Assembly (NCBI GenBank): GCA_002720865.1
Contig: PBIO01000014.1
Location: 1,115,793 to 1,179,792, forward strand
Direction: 5' to 3'
Origin: Halobacteriovorax sp.
Lineage (GTDB): Bacteria; Bdellovibrionota; Bacteriovoracia; Bacteriovoracales; Bacteriovoracaceae
DNA: 64,000 nucleotides
Position 1 is the first letter of the stretch, and each line of letters starts with the position of its first letter. Of the stretch, positions 16,126 through 24,550 are shown one piece after another. The notes under the pieces were generated by a model, which searched no databases, had not been told where the DNA came from, and saw only the letters and a list, made by a program, of their open reading frames with translations. The position numbers and the translations under genes were made by a program.

Positions 16126-16857
16126 ATGAAAAAACTAATGACTTTAATTTTTGCAGTATCAGCAATGACGACTGCCCAGGCCCAAGATCGTACGACAATG
16201 GAAGCTAAGCTTTTAAAAGCGACTTCTAATTTACAAAGAGCTGTTGATCGTAACTTAACTATTATGACTGACGGAGACTTAAGAGAAGCTCTTCGCGCTA
16301 CAAGAAATGCTATTAGAGCTGTTCGCGGACAAGGCGGCGGTGGAAACGGTGGAGGAGGACATTTTCCTGCTTACGTGGCCAATGTTAAATTTGAAAGCAA
16401 TGCTTTTTTACTTCAAGCCTCTGATGTACACGAATTCAAAGAGCAATGTTTAGTTAGAGCTCAACAAACTAACCTAGGTAATATCGATGATATCTACCTA
16501 TCTTTTAATGGTGCTCCACAAGTTAAAAAACACACAAGTGGTTGGTGGACAACCAATGATCAAAAATGTGGGATCTTAACTGGAATGATCCTTGATGAAG
16601 CTTTTAAGCAAGGAATTGTTTTAAGCAGAAAAAGATATGTCATGACAGGTGATGCTGACGGACAAGGTCTATTTGCTGAAGGGAATAATATCTTTGAGCT
16701 AGAGCAATCTTGTACTGAGAACCTAAACCTTTCTGGAAATGTTGATGACGTAAGAGTTCGCCTTAATGGTGGAGAGCTTAAAACTTCTCATACTGGTGGT
16801 TGGTGGACAACTGCAGGTGAAGTTTGTAGAAATGCCGTTTCAACTGTTTTTAGATAA
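16126..16857 (+). CDS. Exported protein with a duplicated HTxGWWTT domain
   Basis: Start at 16126, preceded by AAGGAGAGAGAA; the signal peptide is MKKLMTLIFAVSAMTTAQAQ. After a helical stretch and a Gly-rich linker (GQGGGGNGGGGH) come two related units. In the first, NIDDIYLSFNGAPQVKKHTS is followed by GWWTTNDQKC; in the second, NVDDVRVRLNGGELKTSHTG is followed by GWWTTAGEVC. Each unit has a Cys near its start and one after WWTT, so one disulfide per unit is likely. No named family recognised. An intragenic duplication is clear. It has its own terminator. Confidence 0.75.
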   Translation: MKKLMTLIFAVSAMTTAQAQDRTTMEAKLLKATSNLQRAVDRNLTIMTDGDLREALRATRNAIRAVRGQGGGGNGGGGHFPAYVANVKFESNAFLLQASDVHEFKEQCLVRAQQTNLGNIDDIYLSFNGAPQVKKHTSGWWTTNDQKCGILTGMILDEAFKQGIVLSRKRYVMTGDADGQGLFAEGNNIFELEQSCTENLNLSGNVDDVRVRLNGGELKTSHTGGWWTTAGEVCRNAVSTVFR

Positions 16858-16882
16858 GTAAATTTTAAATTGATAATTGAAG

Positions 16883-16908
16883 AAGCACACCTTTTGGTGT
16901 GCTTTTTT
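16883..16908. terminator. Rho-independent terminator between convergent genes
   Basis: AAGCACACC-tttt-GGTGTGCTT, nine perfect pairs with an A-rich left flank and a T run on the right. It can serve both the WWTT-repeat gene and the convergent gene that ends at 16907. Confidence 0.92.
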
Positions 16909-17359
16909 ATTCCTGGCAGTTTGAGTATGAATAAGTAACTTTGTATTCACCAACTGAATTTGGATAAGAGTCATTTCCGATAAAGGGAGCTGACTCATTC
17001 ATTGGAGTGAACCTAAAGTCGTCCTCGTCTTCATGGTCTTCGATAAAATTCATCATTTGAACATAGCGAGCATTAGATGTTGAATCTTCATAAGACTCGA
17101 AAACCTCTCCAAGCTTTTTTGCTTTTACTAAAATTAAGCCTGACTCTGGATGTATCTTCCATTTTTTTGATTCAAATCCACTATCCCAAAGAAGGGTTGC
17201 CTTTCTTTTTTTAACGCTAATTTGAGCAGTCATAGTTCTAATAAAATAAACTTTAGATAAGACCCTAAGATTGAGGGTAAGCTCAAAGTCACTGCATTTT
17301 CTTAAATCCGCGTTAGCAGCCGATGACCAAATAAGGGCCATAAGGATAAAAACTTTCAT
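16907..17359 (-). CDS. Exported hypothetical protein
   Basis: A signal peptide (MKVFILMALIWSSAANA) precedes a 133-residue mature protein with two Cys, one near each end (LRKCSDFEL and YSNCQE), which could close a disulfide. The middle has an acidic cluster (FIEDHEDEDDFRF). No family recognised. It is flanked upstream by the cytochrome-like gene in the same direction, separated by about 56 bases. Confidence 0.65.
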   Translation of the reverse strand: MKVFILMALIWSSAANADLRKCSDFELTLNLRVLSKVYFIRTMTAQISVKKRKATLLWDSGFESKKWKIHPESGLILVKAKKLGEVFESYEDSTSNARYVQMMNFIEDHEDEDDFRFTPMNESAPFIGNDSYPNSVGEYKVTYSYSNCQE

Positions 17360-17415
17360 AATTCTCTCTTAAATTGTGTGTGACTACTTGTATCAAACTT
17401 TATTTAAAAGATAAA

Positions 17416-18123
17416 TTACTTTGTTCTGGTTACAGGCTTTCGACCAAAGGCATTGATGAATTCCTTTACCCACTTCTCTTTTACATTTGGATTTGTAGGA
17501 GTGAACTCACAAGGACCAACGTCAATACGGCTCTCGTATTGATGAGGGGCCGAGTTTGTGTTGTTATGGCAGTTTTGGCAAACATGCAGAGGAATATGGC
17601 TTAATTTGATATTGAGAGGCTTTCCATCATGAGTTCTTAAATTAAACTCTTTAGGAAGGCGTCCCTGATAATCGGCTAACTTAAGTTTCCCTTCCATAGG
17701 ATGGTAAACACCAAAGGCCCATCTCTTATTGGAAACTCGCTCAATCATCCTAAGTTCAAAAAGAGACTTTTTATCGTCTTTAAAATTAAGCTGGTGGATA
17801 ACTTTAGTTCCTATGGGGTAGCGCCAAACAATTCTGCCCTCTGAGTCTGTAGACTCTTTGATTGTTTGCCCTTCTGGTAAAACAGCTGCCACTTCTTCAG
17901 AAAAAGCTGAAAAGATCTCTTCTAAGCTTCTAACTGGCTTGTCGTTGATTTTAATTCCTGCTGCAATTGGGGCCCTAGGTCTAGTTCGGAAATTATGAAA
18001 CTCTAGATAGTCGTTATCTTGAACATGAGTGATAGGTAGCTCTTTTTTCATGCCTTCACTGATTCCAGCATAAGAAATAGAAATTAGACCTATGGTCATA
18101 AAGCTAATGATAAGACGTCTCAT
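17416..18123 (-). CDS. Exported protein with a single CxxCH haem motif
   Basis: A signal peptide (MRRLIISFMTIGLISISYA) is followed by a 215-residue protein. Cys182-Gln-Asn-Cys185-His186 in HIPLHVCQNCHNNTNSAPH is a classic c-type haem attachment motif, reinforced by nearby His and Met residues as possible axial ligands. The rest of the sequence is not like a standard class I cytochrome: the motif is near the C-terminus after a long unrecognised region. It may be a haem-bearing sensor or redox protein in the periplasm. No cytochrome maturation genes are in the window. Confidence 0.65.
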   Translation of the reverse strand: MRRLIISFMTIGLISISYAGISEGMKKELPITHVQDNDYLEFHNFRTRPRAPIAAGIKINDKPVRSLEEIFSAFSEEVAAVLPEGQTIKESTDSEGRIVWRYPIGTKVIHQLNFKDDKKSLFELRMIERVSNKRWAFGVYHPMEGKLKLADYQGRLPKEFNLRTHDGKPLNIKLSHIPLHVCQNCHNNTNSAPHQYESRIDVGPCEFTPTNPNVKEKWVKEFINAFGRKPVTRTK

Positions 18124-18235
18124 AAATTTCTCCCAAAATGAGGGGAAATCCTACCAGTCCTTGTCCTACTTTCCTAGACGAAACGGAGACGAATCCAAGT
18201 GATTTTACTCATTTTTTACGTTATAGTTCTGCGTT

Positions 18236-18679
18236 ATGGATATTAGACTAGGATATTTTACTTCTTTGGATGAGGACTTTAATGAGCTTTTAGAGGAGTC
18301 CTTAAAAGAGGGGTATGAACATCTAAAGCGCTTTAAGGAACAATGGGAACTTGGGGAGAATCGATTCGATCGTCCAGGAGAGATGCATGTGGTTGCCGTT
18401 GAAGGCATGCGTCCGGTTGGGATTTGCGGCCTTAATATTGATCCATATTTAAATGATGAAAAAGTTGGAAGACTTAGGCATCTCTATGTTCACCCAGACT
18501 TCAGAGGCTTAACAATTGGTAGTATTCTCGTAAATGAAGTGATCGACTGTGCCAAAGATTCTTTTCAAGTATTAAGGTTACGCACTAAAGATGAGGGTGC
18601 TTCAAAATTTTATATAAAGCTTGGGTTTGAGCTTTCGAATGTAGAAAAAGAAACCCATCGATTAATCCTTTCTAAATAA
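18236..18679 (+). CDS. GNAT-family N-acetyltransferase
   Basis: Typical single-domain GNAT: VGRLRHLYVHPDFRGLTIGS (about 80-100) is the acetyl-CoA loop (R/Q-x-x-G-x-G/S type), followed by LRLRTKDEGASKFYIKLGFE. Substrate unknown. The last 18 bases overlap the convergent small membrane protein gene. Confidence 0.85.
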   Translation: MDIRLGYFTSLDEDFNELLEESLKEGYEHLKRFKEQWELGENRFDRPGEMHVVAVEGMRPVGICGLNIDPYLNDEKVGRLRHLYVHPDFRGLTIGSILVNEVIDCAKDSFQVLRLRTKDEGASKFYIKLGFELSNVEKETHRLILSK

Positions 18680-18961
18680 ACGTCTTCTTTTATAGAGTAA
18701 AGTGAATGCACTTACTCCAGCTATTACTCTCATGGACCATAGAAGATTATTATAAAATTGATCGTTCTCCGGGATACATTTTTGATAGTCACAAAAAATA
18801 TTAAAACTTAAACACCAGCCTTTCATATTAAGAAAGATTAACCCTGAAATAATAAGAAACTTTTTACTCTTATATCTTTGGGGTAGGGCGTAGAAAAACC
18901 AGACTCCGAAAGACAGGTAAAGAAACTCCCATAAATCACACTTTAGTAAACACTCACCCAT
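18662..18961 (-). CDS. Small hypothetical membrane protein
   Basis: Ninety-nine residues with three hydrophobic segments (about 11-27, 34-50, 70-90), several Cys (CLLKC, CLSFNIFCDYQKC) and a basic end (YKRRRLFRKD). No family recognised. It overlaps a well-supported GNAT gene by 18 bases in the convergent direction, so its reality is less certain than that of its neighbours, though no other gene occupies this interval. Confidence 0.45.
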   Translation of the reverse strand: MGECLLKCDLWEFLYLSFGVWFFYALPQRYKSKKFLIISGLIFLNMKGWCLSFNIFCDYQKCIPENDQFYNNLLWSMRVIAGVSAFTLLYKRRRLFRKD

Positions 18962-19001
18962 AGGTTTATTATAATCCAGTTTTAAGGTATTATTTTATTA
19001 T

Positions 19002-19628
19002 ATGATAATAATTGGTGATGTTCACGGCTGTTACAAAACGTTAATGGCCCTTATAGATAAACTTCCTAAGGATAGAAATATTACTTTTGTTGGAGATCTT
19101 ATAGATCGCGGCCCTGCAAGTAAGGAAGTGGTTAAATTTGTAAGGGATAATAATTACCGCTGCGTTCGAGGTAATCACGAAGATATGGCCAAGAATAATC
19201 CTACCGAGTGGTTAAAACACGGAGGGATGCAGTCCTTTAATTCTTACGGTGATGATGAAAAGCAATGGGAAGAAGACCTTGAATGGCTAAACTCAAGACC
19301 TCTTTTTTTAGAGTTTCCTGAGTTAAAAGATGAGGAAGGAAGAGTTCTTCTCATCACTCACTCTAGCGCTGGTTGCTGTTGGGAATTAGATAAAGAGGGA
19401 ATCGAGTTTCCGCATATGATTATGTGGAATAGGAAAGAGCCAAGTTCACCAGAGGGTTATTATAATGTTTTTGGACATACACCCCAAAGGGAAGGAAACG
19501 CACTTCTGGGTGAAGACTTCGCAAATATCGATACGGGTGTCTACTTTGATGATGGTCTTTTGACCGCCATGCTATTTCCTGAGAAAAAATTGATAACTCA
19601 AGAAGTTATTGATGATGTCAATTACTAG
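19002..19628 (+). CDS. Calcineurin-like metallophosphoesterase (ApaH/PrpE-like)
   Basis: All signature motifs of the PP-type metallophosphatases are present: GDVHGC near the start (about 5-10), GDLIDRG (about 31-37), RGNHE (about 56-60), and later a His in ITHSS and GHTP. The length of 208 residues fits the serine/threonine-phosphatase-like or bis(5'-nucleosyl)-tetraphosphatase subgroup. Substrate is not fixed by the sequence. Its stop overlaps the convergent UbiB-like gene by four bases (CTAG). Confidence 0.88.
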   Translation: MIIIGDVHGCYKTLMALIDKLPKDRNITFVGDLIDRGPASKEVVKFVRDNNYRCVRGNHEDMAKNNPTEWLKHGGMQSFNSYGDDEKQWEEDLEWLNSRPLFLEFPELKDEEGRVLLITHSSAGCCWELDKEGIEFPHMIMWNRKEPSSPEGYYNVFGHTPQREGNALLGEDFANIDTGVYFDDGLLTAMLFPEKKLITQEVIDDVNY

Positions 19629-20902
19629 ATAAATTCCTTTAGAACCTTCATCGCATCAAATTTTGCTCCGATTTCTTTTAAAACAAAAAAGACGCCGCCA
19701 ACTTTTCTATCGATAAAGACACCATCTTTAGGTGGCTTTCCGATGGCAATCTCTTTTAATAGTCTTGGGGCAAACTTAAAAACTTCATCTGGAGTAGAGG
19801 ATCTTCCCCAATCATAAACACCATTATTAAAAGGTTCACCAATCAGATTGGCATATTCCCATAAAAGATCAGTATTACTTTGTTTCTCTTTTGAGAGATA
19901 ACCCATTTTTTCAACAGTTTTAAAATAGCTTTCTTTATCTAAGAGAGCGCAGGTTTTAATAAGCTCTTGGTAGTTCTTTCTAAACTCTTCTGGGATTGTC
20001 TTGGTAGCACCAAAATCAATTAGACCCCATTTCGGATCGGAATCTATATCTACAATTAGATAATTTCCAAAGTGTGGATCTGTTTGCATAACTCCCCAAG
20101 TATAGAGTTCTAGGAAGAATAGTCTTAAAAAGCTTTCTCCAAGTTTATTTCTAACTTCTTGAGGAAGGGCCTTCACTTTTGAATCTCGAGGAGAGTAGCC
20201 ATCTAAAAATGTGGAACTTAAGATTGAATCGTTTGAGTATTCTTCGATAATTTTAGGAGCAGTGTACTCTGGATAATCCTTTATGAGCTCGAGAAACTTA
20301 TTTGTAGAAGCAGCTTCAGCTTTATAGTCCGTTTCTAGATAAAGCATTTCTTTTATTTCTTCGAATATCTCTTTAAATTCAATTTCTTTTGGAAGGAGGT
20401 CCATCATATTAAGGAGCATCTTTAGGGCCTTCACATCATTATCGATGGCCTTCTTGACTCCTTCATACTGAATCTTCATGACAAAACTTTCTTTAGCTCC
20501 TTTTTTCCTGGCCATATGAACTTGACCAAGGGAGGCCGCGGCAAGAGGAATCTCTTCGATCTCAAGCTCCTCTAGCCACTTCTTTGGTACTCGCTTTTCT
20601 AAAACGGACCAATCAAGGAAACTTGATTGATTCTCAAGGGACTTTAATATTTTCTGGGCCTCGGGGGGGAGGAACGCTCCGGCGTACAGGGAAAGCATTT
20701 GTCCCGCTTTCATTAAAGAGCCTTTCATAACTCCAAGCTCTTCAACAACTAGGTCTAAATGCTTTTCTAATCCTGAGCGGAGCTTTGTTTTTAAATCTTC
20801 GTCTCCAGACATAAGATAACTTGAGCCGGTCTTTAAGGCTATTTTCGCCATGGATAGCTGTCTTGAGAAAAAGCCTGTTTTTAATTTCTTTATTGATTTC
20901 AT
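19625..20902 (-). CDS. ABC1/UbiB-family atypical kinase-like protein
   Basis: I choose the ATG at 20902, which overlaps the stop of the upstream gene in TAATG; an in-frame extension to 21001 lies inside that gene. The 425-residue protein has the family hallmarks: KxGQ (SLMKAGQMLS), the Ala-rich loop AAASLGQVHMA, the ATP-site Lys in FVMKIQYEGV, QTDPHFGNYLI (metal ligands) and LIDFGATK. UbiB/ADCK proteins support ubiquinone or lipid metabolism through ATP use. The coupling to an exported HExxH protein is unusual. Confidence 0.88.
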   Translation of the reverse strand: MKSIKKLKTGFFSRQLSMAKIALKTGSSYLMSGDEDLKTKLRSGLEKHLDLVVEELGVMKGSLMKAGQMLSLYAGAFLPPEAQKILKSLENQSSFLDWSVLEKRVPKKWLEELEIEEIPLAAASLGQVHMARKKGAKESFVMKIQYEGVKKAIDNDVKALKMLLNMMDLLPKEIEFKEIFEEIKEMLYLETDYKAEAASTNKFLELIKDYPEYTAPKIIEEYSNDSILSSTFLDGYSPRDSKVKALPQEVRNKLGESFLRLFFLELYTWGVMQTDPHFGNYLIVDIDSDPKWGLIDFGATKTIPEEFRKNYQELIKTCALLDKESYFKTVEKMGYLSKEKQSNTDLLWEYANLIGEPFNNGVYDWGRSSTPDEVFKFAPRLLKEIAIGKPPKDGVFIDRKVGGVFFVLKEIGAKFDAMKVLKEFI

Positions 20903-21702
20903 TAGTAGGGACAATCTTTGACGAGTTTTAATACTTTCTTTGGATTTTTTTCGTAGAGAAAAGCAATATACTCTCGACCTGCGACTTTTATATCTCGCCA
21001 ATTATAAGATGGATACTTCGCTGCAAATTTATGTTGAGCGGGACCACCTATTTTTGACCATTCCTGCATGCCGTATTCGTCGAGTTTTGAGCAGGCCACT
21101 TGAAGAGCGTGGATTCGTTCATGATTTAAAGTTAGAGCTAGGCCATCCACCACTCGTTCATAATCTCCGGCCTGTTGTCTGATAGAAGCAAACGGGTTAA
21201 GTCCAACAATAGCCTTGTATCCCTTAATGGAGCTTGCCAAATCTGTTAGAGGAACTCCTGATTCGGTCTCAATTCTTTTTTGGCAGGCCTTACCTTTTTT
21301 ATCTTTATTAAGCCAAAGGTTGTATCCCTCGAGATCCTCATTAAGAATTGAAAAACCTGTACTCTCAAGACCTAGTCTATCCGGTGTAACCTGACCAGGG
21401 TTGAGCCAACCACGAAAAACAAAATAGCAATACGAAACGGCGGGAAAATAATTTGGATCATTAAAGACCATAAAAAGAATTTTCTTATCAATACTAAATT
21501 TTGGAGCCCCTAGAGTTTCCGGTTTGATTAGCTGCGAAGGAGATTTACTATCACCATTAAAAAGTAATTGATTTAGTTTCTCACAGGTAACTTTATGCTT
21601 ACTTATAGGTAGCGAACTTTTACATAAGTTTAAAAAATCCGTCGTATCTGCATATGTGGCAGGAGAGAAAAAAAGTATTAAAAAGAAGAGTCTTAGCATC
21701 AA
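20902..21702 (-). CDS. Exported hypothetical protein with HExxH motif
   Basis: A signal peptide (MMLRLFFLILFFSPATYA) precedes about 248 residues. His194-Glu-Arg-Ile-His198 in LALTLNHERIHALQV is the zinc-binding HExxH motif of gluzincin or aspzincin-type metallopeptidases. Candidate third ligands are downstream (Glu/Asp in CSKLDEYGMQEW). Six Cys suggest disulfides. No family recognised, and a single motif is weak evidence for peptidase activity. Its stop codon overlaps the start of the UbiB-like gene (TAATG). Confidence 0.65.
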   Translation of the reverse strand: MMLRLFFLILFFSPATYADTTDFLNLCKSSLPISKHKVTCEKLNQLLFNGDSKSPSQLIKPETLGAPKFSIDKKILFMVFNDPNYFPAVSYCYFVFRGWLNPGQVTPDRLGLESTGFSILNEDLEGYNLWLNKDKKGKACQKRIETESGVPLTDLASSIKGYKAIVGLNPFASIRQQAGDYERVVDGLALTLNHERIHALQVACSKLDEYGMQEWSKIGGPAQHKFAAKYPSYNWRDIKVAGREYIAFLYEKNPKKVLKLVKDCPY

Positions 21703-21736
21703 AGAATTTTATCATAATTTACCGAATTAAATGAAA

Positions 21737-21780
21737 GGCGGTAAAAGATTAATCGAGTAATTTCGGGGGGTTTTACCGCC
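21737..21780. repeat. Perfect 10-bp inverted repeat in a divergent promoter region
   Basis: GGCGGTAAAA (21737-21746) and TTTTACCGCC (21771-21780) are perfect reverse complements, 24 bases apart. The site lies between the divergent HExxH gene and yihY-like gene. It could be an operator shared by both, or a leader hairpin. An AAGTACTT palindrome follows at 21784. Confidence 0.5.
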
Positions 21781-21783
21781 AAA

Positions 21784-21791
21784 AAGTACTT
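21784..21791. promoter_or_regulatory. AAGTACTT palindrome upstream of yihY-like gene
   Basis: Intergenic octamer AAGTACTT, 34 bases before the start at 21825. Third of the recurrent sites listed at 3267. Confidence 0.3.
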
Positions 21792-21824
21792 GAGTAATTT
21801 TGTTGATCGACCGATACGTTTTCT

Positions 21825-22772
21825 ATGCCAGAAGAAAAGAAACCAACCATACATAAATTGGGCGATGGCTTTGAGCAAACAACCCATAAGTTCATTAGAA
21901 GAATTGTTAACCGTCTCCTAGATGGGATGTTTCACTTTAAGAAAAGAAAAGGGGAGATGGTCGCTGGTTCTGCAACCTTCTACTGCTTACTATCTTTTTG
22001 CCCTGTTCTTCTTCTCCTTATCAGCTTGACTGGTTACTTTGTAGGAAGTCCCGTCGAATCTAAGGCTTATGTTTTATCTATGGTAGAAAATAATTTTCCA
22101 GGGCTTGCCCCTTGGATTATTGAAAGTGTCTCAAAAATTATTGATGGGCAGCTAACTAACCCAGGGTTTAATTTTGTTAATACAGGTTTATTGCTATACG
22201 CCTGTCTTGGGATCATCAGCTCCATGATGTTTGGGTTAAACACTATTGCCCGAAAAGAAAGCCGCGGTGGCTTTCTCGTTGAGGACCTCCGCTCTATGGG
22301 AATCGGAGTAATTGTTTCTAGTTTTATTTTTTCTATTATGGCCCTTTCAAACAAAACTTTTATGATGGGGCTTCTTAAGAGTGATAGTGAAACGATGAAT
22401 GCTGTTACTGAATTTATTGTGGGAGGAAATTTTCTCCCCGCACTTCTTTCACTAGGCTTCTTTACCGCTTTTTATAAATTGGCTGCGCCAGTTCCGGTCA
22501 GGTGGAGAGATTCTTTAACCGGAGCTTCTGCTTTTGTGGGCTGTTTTATGGCCGGTAAGTCTTTTTATTGGATTTATCTTCTTTATTCAAAAGAAGCTAT
22601 GACTCAAAGTTATGGTAACTTCTATACTTTGATCATTGCTGTAATTTGGGTCTATTTTTTGAATTGTTCTTTCTTCTATGGTGCAGCTGTTAGCTATCTA
22701 AAGTATCAGAAAAAACCAGTGGAAGCTCAGGCACCGAAACCGATGCCTGTGGATTTAAAAGAATCTGCTTAA
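21825..22772 (+). CDS. YihY/BrkB-family inner-membrane protein
   Basis: The 315-residue protein has about six membrane helices and the family landmarks: GSATFYCLLSFCPVLLLL (the A-x-x-Y-x-L-S-x-x-P motif of helix 1), PVPVRWRDSLTGASAFVGCFMAGKSFYWIY, and YGNFYTLIIAVIWVYFLNCSFFYGAAVSY at the end. Once annotated as ribonuclease BN by mistake; the true function of the family is not established (envelope or transport is suspected). The stop overlaps the next convergent gene by four bases (TTAA). Confidence 0.9.
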   Translation: MPEEKKPTIHKLGDGFEQTTHKFIRRIVNRLLDGMFHFKKRKGEMVAGSATFYCLLSFCPVLLLLISLTGYFVGSPVESKAYVLSMVENNFPGLAPWIIESVSKIIDGQLTNPGFNFVNTGLLLYACLGIISSMMFGLNTIARKESRGGFLVEDLRSMGIGVIVSSFIFSIMALSNKTFMMGLLKSDSETMNAVTEFIVGGNFLPALLSLGFFTAFYKLAAPVPVRWRDSLTGASAFVGCFMAGKSFYWIYLLYSKEAMTQSYGNFYTLIIAVIWVYFLNCSFFYGAAVSYLKYQKKPVEAQAPKPMPVDLKESA

Positions 22773-23143
22773 AGAGAAAGCTCAGCTGTTAAGTCTTTTA
22801 CAAGTTCGATCTGTTTTCTAAGCTCACTTGAAGTTTCGTCGTTGATTACTTCTTCGTTTGAAAGGTCACTGTGCATAACCTTTGCCATTTTAATTTCTGT
22901 TTCGATCATATCGATCATGGCAGCTTGAATTTTTCCTTCAACATCATTGATAGGCTCGTCTAGGTTTGCAACTGTGTGCTCAAAGCCAGCTTCAGCTTTG
23001 TTGATATCTTCTCTTAACATATTTAAGTAAGCCGCTTCGATCTTTCCTTCTTGAATAGAGTCTTGAAAGCTATGATCATTGGCCGTGGCAAAATTAGTGA
23101 AAACAGTAATAATAACTGCAAAGATTAAAAATAGGTTTTTCAT
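22769..23143 (-). CDS. Small exported acidic helical protein
   Basis: Signal peptide (MKNLFLIFAVIITVFTNFATA), then about 103 residues rich in Glu/Asp with heptad-like spacing of hydrophobics (EGKIEAAYLNMLREDINKAE, then GKIQAAMIDMIETEIKMAK). The two stretches resemble each other (GKI-A-AY/MxxMLx-ExxxAx), so an internal repeat is likely. No family recognised. Confidence 0.65.
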   Translation of the reverse strand: MKNLFLIFAVIITVFTNFATANDHSFQDSIQEGKIEAAYLNMLREDINKAEAGFEHTVANLDEPINDVEGKIQAAMIDMIETEIKMAKVMHSDLSNEEVINDETSSELRKQIELVKDLTAELSL

Positions 23144-23236
23144 AATTAACTCGCTTAAAGGGTTTGGCGAATAGATAGCCTAAAACCTCGCCTCGAAGTT
23201 AAGTTTTGAAATATTTTTACAGTGTTTCTAGAAGCT

Positions 23237-23482
23237 CTATACGGCTTTCTGGTAACTTAGAAGGATTTGAATATCTCTTCGAGATAGGGATCCTACGGCC
23301 TCAAGCTTTTTAGTTGAAACACTTCCAGGTGTGTTGATCTGTTTAAAGATCAAATCTGCAATATCTGAAGTGTTCATATAATAGAAAGTAGGGTCATTAG
23401 CATTGATTGTCCCTAGCATTTCGTCGATGATCTTCTTTTGCTCTTCAATCCTTAAGTCATTTTGATCTATTATTTTTTCCAT
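23237..23482 (-). CDS. Small hypothetical cytoplasmic protein
   Basis: Eighty-one residues without signal or membrane segment: IDQNDLRIEEQKKIIDEMLG (helical), a central MNTSDIADLIFKQI and a closing SLSRRDIQILLSYQKAV. No family recognised. It stands alone between two intergenic gaps of about 95 and 110 bases in which I see no other gene. Confidence 0.6.
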   Translation of the reverse strand: MEKIIDQNDLRIEEQKKIIDEMLGTINANDPTFYYMNTSDIADLIFKQINTPGSVSTKKLEAVGSLSRRDIQILLSYQKAV

Positions 23483-23591
23483 TCGAAAATTGTATGGGAA
23501 ATATGGGGCTTCGCCTAACTAAATAAAGCTTGTCTAACATATTCTTACCACTGTAATTTCATAAGCTTATATGAGTCTTGTCGTTTGGGCC

Positions 23592-24449
23592 TTACATTTC
23601 TAAGGATGCAAACTGCCTCCAAAGCTTTTTAGTGATGGGTCCCATGGGTTTTGTCTTATTTCTTATCATATAGACTTTAACCTCATGGATTTCAATTTCT
23701 GTTAGCGAAACCTTTTTGAAAGCTCCTTTTGAGAGCTCGTCATCTACCATAAAGTTGGGAAGTCTTCCCCAACCAAGGCCACTTTGAATAATCTCTTTTT
23801 TTGCATCCATGGAGCTAACATTCCACCTTCGAACATCTTCAAGAACGCCGAAAGACTCGTCTAAAGGTTTTTTACTTGAATCGGTTACAACCACTTGAGG
23901 AATCTTTTTTAAATTAGTGATAGAGCTAATTTTTTGATCCTTTATCACCGGAATCATCATTGTTTTATAAATCTCTATTGTTTCTAATTCAGGACTTGAA
24001 AAATGTAGGGGAGTAAAACCTATTTCAATTTCTTTATTAAGTACTTTCTCTAGGACTCCGGAGATTTGTCCCATAGATAGAGTGAGATCTGTCGATTGAA
24101 AATCACTAAAAAAATGGCGGAGTTCACAAAGTATCTTGGCCAAAGGGGCAAGGCCATCTATCCCTACTTTAATTTCCGACTCTGTCCCCATACCTAATTC
24201 TTCGCCAAAAAGCTCAAGGGACTTCATATGAACTAGGGCCAGCTTTGCCTTCTGATAAAAGAGCTTACCTTCTTCTGTTAATTTTGGGCGATACTCACTT
24301 CGGTCAAAGAGCTTGATTTGGAACTCTTCCTCAAGCTTCTTGATGGCCACTGAGAGACTAGGCTGAGACTTGTGAAGAAACTCGGAAGCGCTCTTGAAGC
24401 TACCGTATTTAACGATTGAGTCTAATGTAACTAGTTGATCATATGTCAT
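23592..24449 (-). CDS. LysR-family transcriptional regulator
   Basis: Residues 1-60 form the winged helix-turn-helix typical of LysR proteins (LVTLDSIVKYGSFKSASEFL followed by HKSQPSLSVAIKKLEEEFQI). Residues about 90-280 are a periplasmic-binding-protein-like effector domain. It is divergent from a DoxX/pirin pair, an arrangement in which the LysR protein usually controls the neighbouring genes. A palindrome in the shared promoter fits a LysR box. The effector is unknown; redox or electrophile stress is a common trigger for such DoxX/pirin clusters. Confidence 0.92.
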   Translation of the reverse strand: MTYDQLVTLDSIVKYGSFKSASEFLHKSQPSLSVAIKKLEEEFQIKLFDRSEYRPKLTEEGKLFYQKAKLALVHMKSLELFGEELGMGTESEIKVGIDGLAPLAKILCELRHFFSDFQSTDLTLSMGQISGVLEKVLNKEIEIGFTPLHFSSPELETIEIYKTMMIPVIKDQKISSITNLKKIPQVVVTDSSKKPLDESFGVLEDVRRWNVSSMDAKKEIIQSGLGWGRLPNFMVDDELSKGAFKKVSLTEIEIHEVKVYMIRNKTKPMGPITKKLWRQFASLEM

Positions 24450-24450
24450 A

Positions 24451-24469
24451 ATATAATTTTTTATTATAT
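24451..24469. promoter_or_regulatory. Candidate LysR operator
   Basis: ATATAAT-ttttt-ATTATAT is a perfect 19-bp palindrome that contains the T-N11-A core expected for LysR boxes. It ends two bases from the lysR start codon and lies in the divergent promoter region facing doxX. AT-rich palindromes arise easily by chance. Confidence 0.45.
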
Positions 24470-24550
24470 AGTTAATAAAATAATAATACTTTTAGTTTAT
24501 AGATTATTCCCCGATAATCAAGTTAATAAAACATGCTTAGGAGGCAATAT

